Positions 1-8,288 of a DNA stretch of 32,143 bases are shown in pieces. Numbering within the stretch: position 1 is the stretch's first letter; every line of letters starts with the position of its first letter. The notes under the pieces were generated by a model. The model made no database searches, was not told the origin of the DNA, and saw nothing but the letters and a program-made list of their open reading frames with translations. The DNA comes from Candidatus Aminicenantota bacterium (GTDB lineage: Bacteria > Acidobacteriota > Aminicenantia > UBA2199): positions 1-32,143 of the forward strand of contig JAUWQW010000021.1 of NCBI GenBank assembly GCA_030610885.1, in the 5' to 3' direction. The translations under genes were made by a program, and so were the position numbers.

Positions 1-1788
1 CTTGTCATCCAGAGTAGTGGCCCAGGCTTTTTCAAATTTTGCCTTTACTTCCGGATCTGTGACTTTTTGATATCCTGGATAAACATTTGGCAAAGCACCG
101 AGATCACATGCACCCTGAACATTATTCTGACCCCTTAAAGGATTAACGCCTGTTGACTCTTTTCCAACATTCCCGGTAAGCATGGCCAAATTAGAAGTAG
201 AACGGACATTATCCGTCCCAGTTATATGTTGAGTAATACCCATTGAATAAACAATACTTGCAGCATCTGCTTTTGCATATATCCTGGCTGCTTCTATTAT
301 TTTTTCTTTTGGAATCCCTGTAATTCCCTCAACCTTTTCCGGAGTAAATTTTGCAACCATCTTTTTAAACTCTTCATAGTCTTCAGTTCTGGATTTAATA
401 AATTCTTTATCTTCAAGTCCTTCATTAATAATTACATTCATCATACCATTCATCCATGCTACGTCAGTACCATTTTTTTGCCTCATCCATACTGTAGCAT
501 GTTTAACTAGATCAATTTTTCTGGGATCAACAACAATCAATTTTGCTCCATGAAACAGGACAGCTCTCTTTATTTTTGTTGCAATTACAGGATGAGTCTC
601 TGTTGTATTTGAACCTGTTACTAATATTACATCAGCATATTCCAATTCTTCAATAGAGTTAGTCATTGCACCTGAACCAAAAGTACTTGCTAAACCTGCT
701 ACTGTTGATGCATGACATAACCTTGCACAATGATCCACATTGTTTGTACCAATTACAGCACGCATAAATTTCTGGAAAACAAAATTCTCCTCATTTGTAC
801 AACGAGCAGAAGAAAGCCCTGCTAAACTATCTGGCCCATTTTCATTCTTAATTTGCATAAATTTCTTGGCTATATAATCAAGAGCTTCATCCCAGCTTGT
901 TTCTTCAAATTTACCATTTTTCTTTATTAAGGGTGTCTTTAATCTATCATCTCTACTTACAAAATCAAGACCAAACCTACCTTTTACACAAGCAGCCCCA
1001 TAATTTGGGATCTGGTCTTCACCCATAACTTTAACGATTTTATTATCTTTAACCCATAAATTAAGCTGGCACCCTACTCCACAATAGGCACATGTTGTAA
1101 CAACCTTTTTTTCAGGATCCTTTTCTCTTACTCTAATACCATAAACAGGTTTTTCAACAATAGCACCAACAGGGCATGCCTGAACACACTCTCCGCATCC
1201 ATCACATTCTGAGCCATTCCAATCAGCTAAACCAGCAACAATATGAGTTTCAATACCTCTATTTGAAAAACTTAAAACTCCTTTACCCTGAATCTCATAA
1301 CAGGCTTTTATACATCGCCCACATTTAATACATTTTGTTGAATCATAAACAAGAACTGGTGCTCCTTCATCCTTAAACTGATCAATTTCCCTCCAGAAAG
1401 AAGGATATTTTCTTTGCCCAGTCTCAATACCATATCTAAAAGCAAGATCCTGCAACTCACAATTCCCATCTCTTATACAGTTTATACAATCATCATTATG
1501 TTCTGAAAGTATTAATTCAACAAGCACTTTTCTTTTAGCTTCAAGCTCTTCATCAAAAGCAGTAACTTTCATTCCCTCTTCAACAGTACATAAGCATGAA
1601 GGAACTAAACCGGGTCTTCCTTCTATCTTCACAACACATAATCTGCAATCTCCTATTGGAGACACTTTTTCATAATAACAAAGACCTGGTATATCAATCC
1701 CATTTTCTCTTGCTGTTTTTAAAAGATTTGCTCCATTTTTTGCACAAATCTCTTTTTCATCAATATATAATTTTACCATATCCGACAT
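1..1788 (-). CDS. fdhA: Formate dehydrogenase catalytic (alpha) subunit, Mo/W-bis-pterin, cysteine form; 3' end outside window
   Basis: This is the catalytic subunit of a cytoplasmic NAD-linked formate dehydrogenase (formate to CO2). The 596 visible residues begin at an ATG 14 bases after the upstream stop, with an AAGGAGGA ribosome site, and the frame is open at the left edge. Ligands visible in order are: a [2Fe-2S] set C37/C48/C51/C65; a His-Cys [4Fe-4S] set H97/C101/C104/C110; two ferredoxin-type [4Fe-4S] sets (C153/156/159/163 and C195/198/201/205); and the pterin-domain cluster C233/236/240/267. The active-site motif VDHCARLCHASTVAGL has Cys358 (codon at 715-717) where the E. coli FdhF type has selenocysteine. 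The N-terminal chain is NuoG-like, as in FdsA. It is the last gene seen of an FdsG-FdsB-FdsA-like set. The family assignment is strong. The metal (Mo or W) cannot be told. Confidence 0.93.
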   Translation of the reverse strand, partial: MSDMVKLYIDEKEICAKNGANLLKTARENGIDIPGLCYYEKVSPIGDCRLCVVKIEGRPGLVPSCLCTVEEGMKVTAFDEELEAKRKVLVELILSEHNDDCINCIRDGNCELQDLAFRYGIETGQRKYPSFWREIDQFKDEGAPVLVYDSTKCIKCGRCIKACYEIQGKGVLSFSNRGIETHIVAGLADWNGSECDGCGECVQACPVGAIVEKPVYGIRVREKDPEKKVVTTCAYCGVGCQLNLWVKDNKIVKVMGEDQIPNYGAACVKGRFGLDFVSRDDRLKTPLIKKNGKFEETSWDEALDYIAKKFMQIKNENGPDSLAGLSSARCTNEENFVFQKFMRAVIGTNNVDHCARLCHASTVAGLASTFGSGAMTNSIEELEYADVILVTGSNTTETHPVIATKIKRAVLFHGAKLIVVDPRKIDLVKHATVWMRQKNGTDVAWMNGMMNVIINEGLEDKEFIKSRTEDYEEFKKMVAKFTPEKVEGITGIPKEKIIEAARIYAKADAASIVYSMGITQHITGTDNVRSTSNLAMLTGNVGKESTGVNPLRGQNNVQGACDLGALPNVYPGYQKVTDPEVKAKFEKAWATTLDDK

Positions 1789-1802
1789 TTTTTCCTCCTT
1801 TA

Positions 1803-3401
1803 TTAATTGCTTTTATTTTGAATTTTATTTAAAAAATCTTGTCTAAAATTTTCCACAGCGCTTTTTACAGGCATAATTAATGACTGTCCAAGCGGACATA
1901 AAGACATATCAAACATTGTTTCTGCTATTTTTACCATTTGATCAATATGTTTTTCTTGTCCTTCCCCTCTTCTAATACCATAAACAAGATTGAGCAATTG
2001 ATGAGTTCCTATTCTGCATGGAGAACATTGACCGCATGATTCATGAGCAAAGAATTTTAGGATAGAGAATAACATATCAACCATATCTGTATCTTCATTC
2101 ATTACTAAAATTGCGCCTGAACCAAGTACAGCTTTACTCTCCATTAAACTTTCAAAATCCATATTAACATCCAACAGCCCTTCAGGGAGAAATACACCTG
2201 CTGAGCCCCCAACAAGTGCTGCTTTGAATCTTTTACCTCCCTTTATACCACCTCCATATGAGAAGATGATCTCTCTGAGCGGAGTTCCCATTTCTACCTC
2301 AATTAAACCCGGATATTCAACATGACCTAGGATTGTAAATACCTTTGTACCCGTTGATTTTTCAGTTCCGAATTTCTTAAACCAATTACTTCCCTTATAA
2401 ATGATTTCTGGTATATTTGCAAGTGTTTCTACATTATTCACACATGTTGGTTTTTGCCAGAGTCCCTTATTTGCAGGGTAAGGAGGCTTAATCCTTGGAT
2501 AACCTCTTTTACCCTCAATGGAATCAATTAAAGCAGTTTCCTCTCCACATACATACGCACCTGCACCTTTCTTTATTTCAAGATCAAAAGAAAAATCAGT
2601 TTCTAAAATATTCTTACCCAAAAGATTGTATTCTAAAGCCTGATCAATAGCTTTCTGAATCCTCTTTATCGAAAGTTCATACTCACCTCTTATATATACA
2701 TATCCCTTTATTGCACCAACAGCATAGCCCCCTATAATCATTGCTTCTACAAGTTTATGTGGATCACCTTCCATTATTAACCTATCTTTAAAGGTTCCTG
2801 GTTCACCTTCATCAGCATTGCAAATTATAAATTTTCCCTCTCCCTTAGCAGCTCTTGTAAAAGACCACTTTAAACCTGTTGGGAAGCCAGCTCCGCCACG
2901 ACCTCTTAACCCGGAATTCTTAATTTCCTTAATTACAGATTCAGGGCTAATGGATTCGCTGAAAATCTTTTCAACTCCTCTATACCCTCCAGCTGCCAGA
3001 GCTTCATCTATACTTTCAGGATCGATCTTCCAGCATTTGTCAAGAACAATGCGTTGTTGCTCTCTGGTTAATCCTACATTTTGATACCCCTTCTTTCCAG
3101 ATATATATTTCTCGGTTGAATGTTCTACTCTTTTTGCAATACGACCCTTTATGATATGTTCTTGAATTATATTATCCAAATTGGTTTTATTTACATTATA
3201 ATATGTCACATTATCCGGATAAATAACAATTATCACTCCCTTTCCAATAACACCAATAGTCCCTGTTTCAAGGATTTTAATTTCCTTATTCAAGTTTTGT
3301 TCTTCTATCTTTTCCTCAAGCTCTCTTTTTATTTCAAAAACCCCCGATTGAATCGTTCCTTCGTCAATAGGAAGCAGTATATGAGCTCTATAAATACTCA
3401 T
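1803..3401 (-). CDS. NuoF/FdsB-like flavoprotein (beta) subunit of formate dehydrogenase
   Basis: This is the 532-residue NAD(H)-binding FMN/[4Fe-4S] subunit that should pass electrons between the formate dehydrogenase and NAD. The FMN loop GLRGRGGAGFPTGLKW lies at about 164-179, the NADH-site motif CNADEGEPGTFKDR at about 194-207, and the [4Fe-4S] ligands at C456, C459, C462 and C502. Residues 1-90 form a thioredoxin-like ferredoxin domain that aligns with the start of the neighbouring 1022-residue fusion. All four cluster cysteines are absent here, so that domain should be cluster-free. The C-terminal 2x[4Fe-4S] extension seen in HydB/HndC is also absent. This architecture favours FdsB over HydB. 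The start overlaps the preceding stop as ATGA, implying translational coupling. Assignment to the formate dehydrogenase rests on gene order. Confidence 0.92.
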   Translation of the reverse strand: MSIYRAHILLPIDEGTIQSGVFEIKRELEEKIEEQNLNKEIKILETGTIGVIGKGVIIVIYPDNVTYYNVNKTNLDNIIQEHIIKGRIAKRVEHSTEKYISGKKGYQNVGLTREQQRIVLDKCWKIDPESIDEALAAGGYRGVEKIFSESISPESVIKEIKNSGLRGRGGAGFPTGLKWSFTRAAKGEGKFIICNADEGEPGTFKDRLIMEGDPHKLVEAMIIGGYAVGAIKGYVYIRGEYELSIKRIQKAIDQALEYNLLGKNILETDFSFDLEIKKGAGAYVCGEETALIDSIEGKRGYPRIKPPYPANKGLWQKPTCVNNVETLANIPEIIYKGSNWFKKFGTEKSTGTKVFTILGHVEYPGLIEVEMGTPLREIIFSYGGGIKGGKRFKAALVGGSAGVFLPEGLLDVNMDFESLMESKAVLGSGAILVMNEDTDMVDMLFSILKFFAHESCGQCSPCRIGTHQLLNLVYGIRRGEGQEKHIDQMVKIAETMFDMSLCPLGQSLIMPVKSAVENFRQDFLNKIQNKSN

Positions 3402-3856
3402 TTTACCCTCCTCTTTTCTTCTATTACTTCATATAAGCGATCTGTATTCAAATTCCCAAAAACCTGATCATTGATCATTATAGCTGGTGCTACACCACAT
3501 ACTCCTAAACAGGATGTTATCTCCAATGTAAATAAACCATCTTCAGTTGTTTCTCCAAATTTTATTCCTAAAATTTTTATTAACTCCTTAGAGATTGTAG
3601 TTGAACCCATTAAATGACAGGGGGGAGATTGACATACTCTTATAATATTTTTGCCTCTTGGTTTAAGGCTAAACATAGAATAAAATGTCACAACACCATG
3701 AACAAAACTATATGTTAGACCAAGGTAATCTGAAACTTTCTTCAAGTCTTCTTTAGTCAAGTAATGTTCATCTTTACTATCCTGAATATCATGAAGAATT
3801 GCCAACAAATTATCTGATGTTTGATCATACTTTTTTAAAATTTCTTCTCTTGACAT
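3398..3856 (-). CDS. NuoE/FdsG-like [2Fe-2S] (gamma) subunit
   Basis: This is a small thioredoxin-fold [2Fe-2S] subunit that partners the NuoF-like subunit encoded directly downstream. I chose the ATG at 3856 (152 residues) because GAGGTG lies a few bases upstream. The frame also opens with a TTG at 3868 that touches the previous stop, but it lacks a ribosome site. Cluster ligands are C75, C80, C116 and C120 in the CxxxxC...CxxxC pattern (motifs CQSPPC and CLGVC). The helical N-terminal region (about 1-60) is typical of NuoE. Its stop overlaps the next start (ATGA). With the next two genes it forms a gamma-beta-alpha order matching fdsGBA operons. It is the second NuoE homologue in the window, distinct in sequence from the one at 7356-7859. 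Confidence 0.92.
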   Translation of the reverse strand: MSREEILKKYDQTSDNLLAILHDIQDSKDEHYLTKEDLKKVSDYLGLTYSFVHGVVTFYSMFSLKPRGKNIIRVCQSPPCHLMGSTTISKELIKILGIKFGETTEDGLFTLEITSCLGVCGVAPAIMINDQVFGNLNTDRLYEVIEEKRRVK

Positions 3857-3864
3857 ATCACACC

Positions 3865-6800
3865 TCAAAGCATCTCTTCTATCTTTATTGATTTTGTTTC
3901 TTCTTTTGCTGTAATTACAGGCTCTCCCCTATCACAATGCAAACAGCGTCGAGATTCCTCAATTGCATCCTCTTTGGTTAAACCCAAATTTACTTCCAAA
4001 CACAGGCTCTTTATTCTCTCTTCGATATTTGAAAAATGAGATTTCTTTTTTTGAATTGTTTTCAAATACTTTTCTTCATCATAAGAAACTTCCACAACCT
4101 TTCTCTCTTTATCAAAGAGTTTCCCATCATATCCAAAATACTTATCAATACTAATAGCAGCCTGTCTTCCATGAGCTACACACTCAATTACAGTAGAAGG
4201 ATTTATATTATCCCCACCTGCAAAAATTCCATGTTCAGTAACTTGCATTGTTTCTGATTTTACATCGAGGAAGCCCCATTTATTTAATACTATTTCACCA
4301 AAATCCAATCCTTTTGACATCTTTTGTCCCAAACATGGAATAATCAGATCAGTTTTAAGTATAAATTCAGTTCCTTCTATAGGCACAGGACTTCTCCTTC
4401 CAGAAGAATCAAATTTACCAAGCTCAGTTTTGATGCATTTTAAACCTTCAACTTTTCCATTTCCAATTACTTCTATAGGTGAGATCAGGTAATCTATTAT
4501 TATTCCTTCCTCTTCAGCTTCCATTAACTCCTCAATCTGTGCAGGCATTTCAGCTTTTGTCCTGCGATAAACAACCCTAACCTCTTTAGCTCCCAATCTC
4601 TTTGCAGTCCTTGCACAATCCATTGCTGTTGAACCTCCACCCAGGACAATCACATTCTCTCCAACACTCACCTGTTCTCCGCCATTAACTTTACGTAATA
4701 ATTCAATACCATACTGAACACCATTAAGATCACTCCCTTCAATCTTCATTTCAGCTACATTATGTGCACCTGTTGCAATAAATATTGCATCAAAGTCATT
4801 TTTTAAAGTATCAATGGATTTTACAGGCGAATTCAAAAGAATTTCTACACCTGCTCTTTCTATAACATTAATTTCCGCTTTTAGTTTATCTTTCGGAAGC
4901 CTGTAATCCGGAATTCCCCACTTCATCATTCCTCCAGCTTCTGACAGAGCTTCAAAAACAACAGGTTTATAACCAAGTCTTGTCAAATAGAAACCACAGG
5001 ATAAACCAGAGGGTCCAGCTCCAATAATAGCTACATTCTCTTTCTTTGGTTTTAATGGAGGAGCAAATCCCATCTCATTTTCAATAGCCCAATCTGCAAA
5101 GAGCCGTTTAACCTCACGAATAGCAATGGCTTCATCATATTTCTCTCTTGAACACTTTTTCTCACAAAAAGCAGGACATATACGAGAGCAAACAATAGGA
5201 AATGGATTGTTTTCCATATGACATAAATAAGCCTTATTAAATCTTCCATCTGACATATATGAAATATAAGATGATGGGTCAACATGAGCAGGACATGCAT
5301 TTTTACATGGAGCATCAAAAAGTGCTGCACATACTCCTGCTTTACATTTCTTCTCTTTAATATGCTCAATATATTCATGACGAAAATATCTCAATGTTGA
5401 GAGTACAGGATTTGGAGCTGCTTGACCCAAACCGCATAATGATGTTGTTTTAACTGTTAGAGCCAATTTTTCAAGTCTATCCAGGTCTTCCATTGTGCCT
5501 CTACCAAGTGTTATATCTTCTAAAATATCATACATTTGCTTTAGACCAATTCTACAGGGAGCACACTGACCACAGGATTCCTCTAAAGAGAACTCAAGAA
5601 AAAATTTCGAAATATTCACCATACATGTATCTTCATCTAAAACAATCAAACCACCTGATCCCATAATAGAACCGAGCTCTTTAAGAGATTCATAATCAAT
5701 TGAAGCATTCAAATGCTTTGCTGGTATGCAACCTCCTGAGGGACCACCAGTTTGTACAGCTTTAAATTTTTTATCATTAGGAATTCCTCCTCCGATCTCA
5801 TATACCAAATCTCCAAGAGTAATTCCCATTGGTACTTCTACAAGACCTGTATTCCTGACATTGCCAGAAAGAGCAAAAACTTTTGTGCCTTTACTCTTTT
5901 CAGTACCAATGGAATTGAACCAATCAGGACCATTAAGGTAAATATGACGGATATTAGAAAGAGTTTCAACATTATTTATACACGTTGGTTTTTGCCAAAG
6001 TCCTTTGTTTGCTGGAAATGGTGGTTTTGGTCTTGGTTGCCCTCTTTTACCTTCAATAGAAGCAATTAATGCAGTTTCTTCACCACATACAAAAGCTCCT
6101 GCACCCATCCTTATCTCCACATCAAATGAAAAATCTGTTTCAAAAATATTTTCACCAAACACACCCATATCCCTTGCCTGTTTAATTGCAACCTTGATCC
6201 TATCAATTGCCAATGGGTATTCTGCTCTAACATAAACATACCCTTTATTTGCACCTATTGCATATCCAGCAATAGCCATTCCCTCAAGTACAGAATGTGG
6301 ATCTCCTTCGAGAATAGCTCTATCCATAAAAGCTCCAGGATCTCCCTCATCAGCATTACAGATAACATACTTCTCGTTTCCTTTGGCAGCTCTTGTAAAC
6401 TTCCACTTTAATCCTGTTGGGAATCCTGCGCCTCCTCTTCCTCTGAGTCCTGATTTTACCATTATATCAATAACCTGTTCTGAAGTTTTTGTGGTTAACA
6501 TCTCACCTAAAGCTTCATACCCTCTTTTTGCAATATATTCTTCAATATTTTCCGGATCAATCAAGCCGCAGTTAGATAAAACTATCTTTTTCTGTTTCTC
6601 AAAGAAAGGGACTTGCTTTTTTTCTTCAACTATTTTGCGTGCTTCCGGGGTTTTCCAAAGCAATCTTTTGACAGGCCTTCCTTTCAAAAAATGGCTTTCA
6701 ATAATTTCATCTATATCCTCTTCTTTTATCTTGACATAAAATGAACCTTCAGGATAAACAACCATAACAGGCCCAAGTTCACAGGGCCCCATACATCCTG

Positions 6801-6933
6801 TTTCAACAATGTTAATCTCATCTTCTATATCTTTTTCATTTATTTTCTCAATAAGTTTTGATTTTATCTCATGGCTATGGGAAGCAATACATGCTGCACC
6901 TCCGCAAATCAAAACATCCAGTCTTTTTTTCAT
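3865..6933 (-). CDS. NuoF-GltD fusion: FMN/NAD(H) module joined to FAD/NADPH (NfnB/GltD-like) module
   Basis: This is a 1022-residue two-module redox protein. Residues 1-90 are a thioredoxin-like ferredoxin domain with C10, C15, C47 and C51 intact. Residues 90-510 are NuoF-like: FMN loop at about 162-177, NADH motif CNADEGDPGAFMDR at about 192-205, and [4Fe-4S] ligands C454/457/460/500. Residues 530-600 carry a GltD-type cysteine cluster (C530, C535, C547, C582, C586, C590, C594). FAD binding is shown by GAGPSG at 639-644 (roughly) and AGGDN at 905-909. NAD(P) binding is shown by GGGSTAMDCARTA at about 765-777 followed by VYRR, whose arginines suit NADPH. One chain therefore could connect NAD(H) and NADP(H), as separate subunits do in Nfn and Sporomusa Stn enzymes. 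A GGAGG site precedes the ATG. The domains are clear; the net reaction is inferred. Confidence 0.92.
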   Translation of the reverse strand: MKKRLDVLICGGAACIASHSHEIKSKLIEKINEKDIEDEINIVETGCMGPCELGPVMVVYPEGSFYVKIKEEDIDEIIESHFLKGRPVKRLLWKTPEARKIVEEKKQVPFFEKQKKIVLSNCGLIDPENIEEYIAKRGYEALGEMLTTKTSEQVIDIMVKSGLRGRGGAGFPTGLKWKFTRAAKGNEKYVICNADEGDPGAFMDRAILEGDPHSVLEGMAIAGYAIGANKGYVYVRAEYPLAIDRIKVAIKQARDMGVFGENIFETDFSFDVEIRMGAGAFVCGEETALIASIEGKRGQPRPKPPFPANKGLWQKPTCINNVETLSNIRHIYLNGPDWFNSIGTEKSKGTKVFALSGNVRNTGLVEVPMGITLGDLVYEIGGGIPNDKKFKAVQTGGPSGGCIPAKHLNASIDYESLKELGSIMGSGGLIVLDEDTCMVNISKFFLEFSLEESCGQCAPCRIGLKQMYDILEDITLGRGTMEDLDRLEKLALTVKTTSLCGLGQAAPNPVLSTLRYFRHEYIEHIKEKKCKAGVCAALFDAPCKNACPAHVDPSSYISYMSDGRFNKAYLCHMENNPFPIVCSRICPAFCEKKCSREKYDEAIAIREVKRLFADWAIENEMGFAPPLKPKKENVAIIGAGPSGLSCGFYLTRLGYKPVVFEALSEAGGMMKWGIPDYRLPKDKLKAEINVIERAGVEILLNSPVKSIDTLKNDFDAIFIATGAHNVAEMKIEGSDLNGVQYGIELLRKVNGGEQVSVGENVIVLGGGSTAMDCARTAKRLGAKEVRVVYRRTKAEMPAQIEELMEAEEEGIIIDYLISPIEVIGNGKVEGLKCIKTELGKFDSSGRRSPVPIEGTEFILKTDLIIPCLGQKMSKGLDFGEIVLNKWGFLDVKSETMQVTEHGIFAGGDNINPSTVIECVAHGRQAAISIDKYFGYDGKLFDKERKVVEVSYDEEKYLKTIQKKKSHFSNIEERIKSLCLEVNLGLTKEDAIEESRRCLHCDRGEPVITAKEETKSIKIEEML

Positions 6934-6962
6934 TAAAAGCCTCCTTAACTCTTAAATAAGGT

Positions 6963-7325
6963 TTATTCTTTTACTTCCAACACAAATTCAGAGACTGGAT
7001 TTCCATTGACAATGTGTTCAGATATAATTTTTCTTGCATTTTCAGCCGTTACATTACCATAAACTATATCTGGTTTCCCCTCTTCCTGAATGGTAACAAT
7101 CGGTTCATGTGAACTTAATCCTCTTTCACCCGATTGAGAAACAATAATATCACTTAAATCACGTTTTTCAATTTCATTAAGAAAAACTTTTAAGGTTTCT
7201 CGTGCACCTGCTGCGATTCCACTCGTACCCATTCCTACAATTACCTTAATCCTTGCTTTTCCATCGCGAAGATGCATATCTTTCTCTGCTTTTTCTCTTA
7301 TTTTCTTTAAATCCTCAAGTTTCAT
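6963..7325 (-). CDS. HndB-like thioredoxin-fold subunit lacking all cluster cysteines
   Basis: This 120-residue protein is related to the small [2Fe-2S] ferredoxin-like subunit (HndB type) found between NuoE- and NuoF-like genes in NADP-reducing hydrogenase and bifurcating enzyme operons. Recognisable family segments are VGMGTSGIAAGARE, SSHEPIVTIQ and EHIVNGNPV. In the family the loops carry cysteines (of the type TCGIAAGA and TGCxGLC). Here they read TSGIAAGA and SGERGLSS, and the whole protein contains no cysteine, so it cannot hold a Cys-ligated cluster. It probably acts as a structural subunit. A GGAGG site lies just before the ATG. It sits between the NuoE gene (30 bases upstream) and the NuoF-GltD fusion, exactly where HndB is expected. 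I am confident of the family and less so of the role. Confidence 0.85.
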   Translation of the reverse strand: MKLEDLKKIREKAEKDMHLRDGKARIKVIVGMGTSGIAAGARETLKVFLNEIEKRDLSDIIVSQSGERGLSSHEPIVTIQEEGKPDIVYGNVTAENARKIISEHIVNGNPVSEFVLEVKE

Positions 7326-7355
7326 TGTATTTTCCTCCTTTTATACTAATAAAAA

Positions 7356-7859
7356 TCAATTTTCTTGATTTTCCTGTTTAAATTGTTGTATTATTTGTAC
7401 TGCTTTTTGAGGGTTGAGTCTTCCATATACCTCATCATCAATTAACATAACAGGTGCCAACCCACATGCTCCAAAACACCTGGCAGTAGAAAGAGTAAAA
7501 AACCTGTCCTTAGTTGTTCCACCAACCTTCAATTCAAGTTCTTTTTGAAGAGCTTTAATAATTTCCTGAGCTCCCTTAACATGACAGGCAGTTCCAAGAC
7601 AAACATTGATTATATGATCACCAATTGGTTCAGTCCTGAAAAAATTATAAAAAGTAACAACACCATAAACCTCTGAATATGAAACATCCATTTCCCGTGC
7701 TATAAAATACTGAACTTCAACTGGTAAGTACCCAAAAATTTCTTGAGCTTTGTGAAGTACCTGTATAAGTGGTCCTGGAGTTTCCCGATTTTGCTCAATA
7801 AATTTCTTTAAACTTCTATAATACTCATTATCAGGATTATGAATATCAACTAATTCCAT
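7356..7859 (-). CDS. NuoE/HndA-like [2Fe-2S] subunit
   Basis: This is a 167-residue NuoE-family protein whose [2Fe-2S] ligands are C87, C92, C128 and C132 (motifs CLGTAC and CFGAC followed by GLAPVM). The N-terminal helices carry QVLHKAQEIFGYLPVEVQ and YGVVTFYNFF, which are typical of the family. It heads the first electron-transfer block: NuoE, cysteine-free HndB-like protein, NuoF-GltD fusion. It should therefore partner the NuoF half of the fusion. AGGAGG precedes the ATG at good distance. Having two NuoE genes, each upstream of its own NuoF, indicates two diaphorase heads rather than a recent duplication, since the copies differ widely. Confidence 0.93.
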   Translation of the reverse strand: MELVDIHNPDNEYYRSLKKFIEQNRETPGPLIQVLHKAQEIFGYLPVEVQYFIAREMDVSYSEVYGVVTFYNFFRTEPIGDHIINVCLGTACHVKGAQEIIKALQKELELKVGGTTKDRFFTLSTARCFGACGLAPVMLIDDEVYGRLNPQKAVQIIQQFKQENQEN

Positions 7860-7926
7860 AAATTCCTCCTACATTGTTTTATTTTTATTTATTTAGAAAG
7901 AATAATCTATAAAACATTAATTGGTA

Positions 7927-8256
7927 TTATTTTTTTAATAGTGAATAAATTTTACCTGACACTTCAAATGCATTATCCTGAGTCCCCAAAATATAAATTC
8001 CCTCATCCTTTGCTCTTATTTTTACCTGATCATCAGGAGAAATTCCATTGGGAAGGATTATTCCTGCAATCTTTTTTAATTGAGCAACTGCAATTACATT
8101 CATATGTCTCTGAATTGTTATCCACACACTGCCTTCTTTACAATTAGCCATAACATCAGAAAGAAGATCTGAAGTATAACCCTCATAAACAGAACTGTTT
8201 TGGCCCTCAGCAAATACTTTGAGCCCCAATTCAAAAATGATCTTTTTAATTTCCAT
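7927..8256 (-). CDS. DRTGG-domain protein
   Basis: This 109-residue protein resembles the DRTGG domain family found as stand-alone proteins in hydrogenase/NuoEF operons of anaerobes and fused to phosphotransacetylases and CBS proteins. The ordered hydrophobic strands (VWITIQRHMNVIAVAQ, AGIILPNG, GIYILGTQDNAFEV) fit an alpha/beta domain. No catalytic residues are evident. A regulatory or ligand-sensing role is inferred only from its company. It is the first gene after a strong promoter (8289-8317), so it leads the redox operon. Its ribosome site is weak (AGGGT about 11 bases upstream). A related DRTGG protein is encoded at 15717-16067 on the other side of the mobile island. Confidence 0.72.
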   Translation of the reverse strand: MEIKKIIFELGLKVFAEGQNSSVYEGYTSDLLSDVMANCKEGSVWITIQRHMNVIAVAQLKKIAGIILPNGISPDDQVKIRAKDEGIYILGTQDNAFEVSGKIYSLLKK

Positions 8257-8288
8257 TGATTATAGACCCTATTTTAATATTAATTGAC

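Noticed and set aside
1-1788. An [FeFe]-hydrogenase catalytic subunit, expected with HndA/B/C-like genes
   Set aside because: The catalytic gene shows pterin-enzyme and formate dehydrogenase motifs, and no H-cluster motifs were found in the window.
3857-3868. TTG start for the second NuoE-like gene
   Set aside because: No ribosome site precedes it, while the ATG at 3856 has GAGGTG just upstream.
5052-5378. 108-codon minus-strand frame inside the NuoF-GltD gene
   Set aside because: It is a different frame of a clearly real gene, overlapping its cysteine domain.
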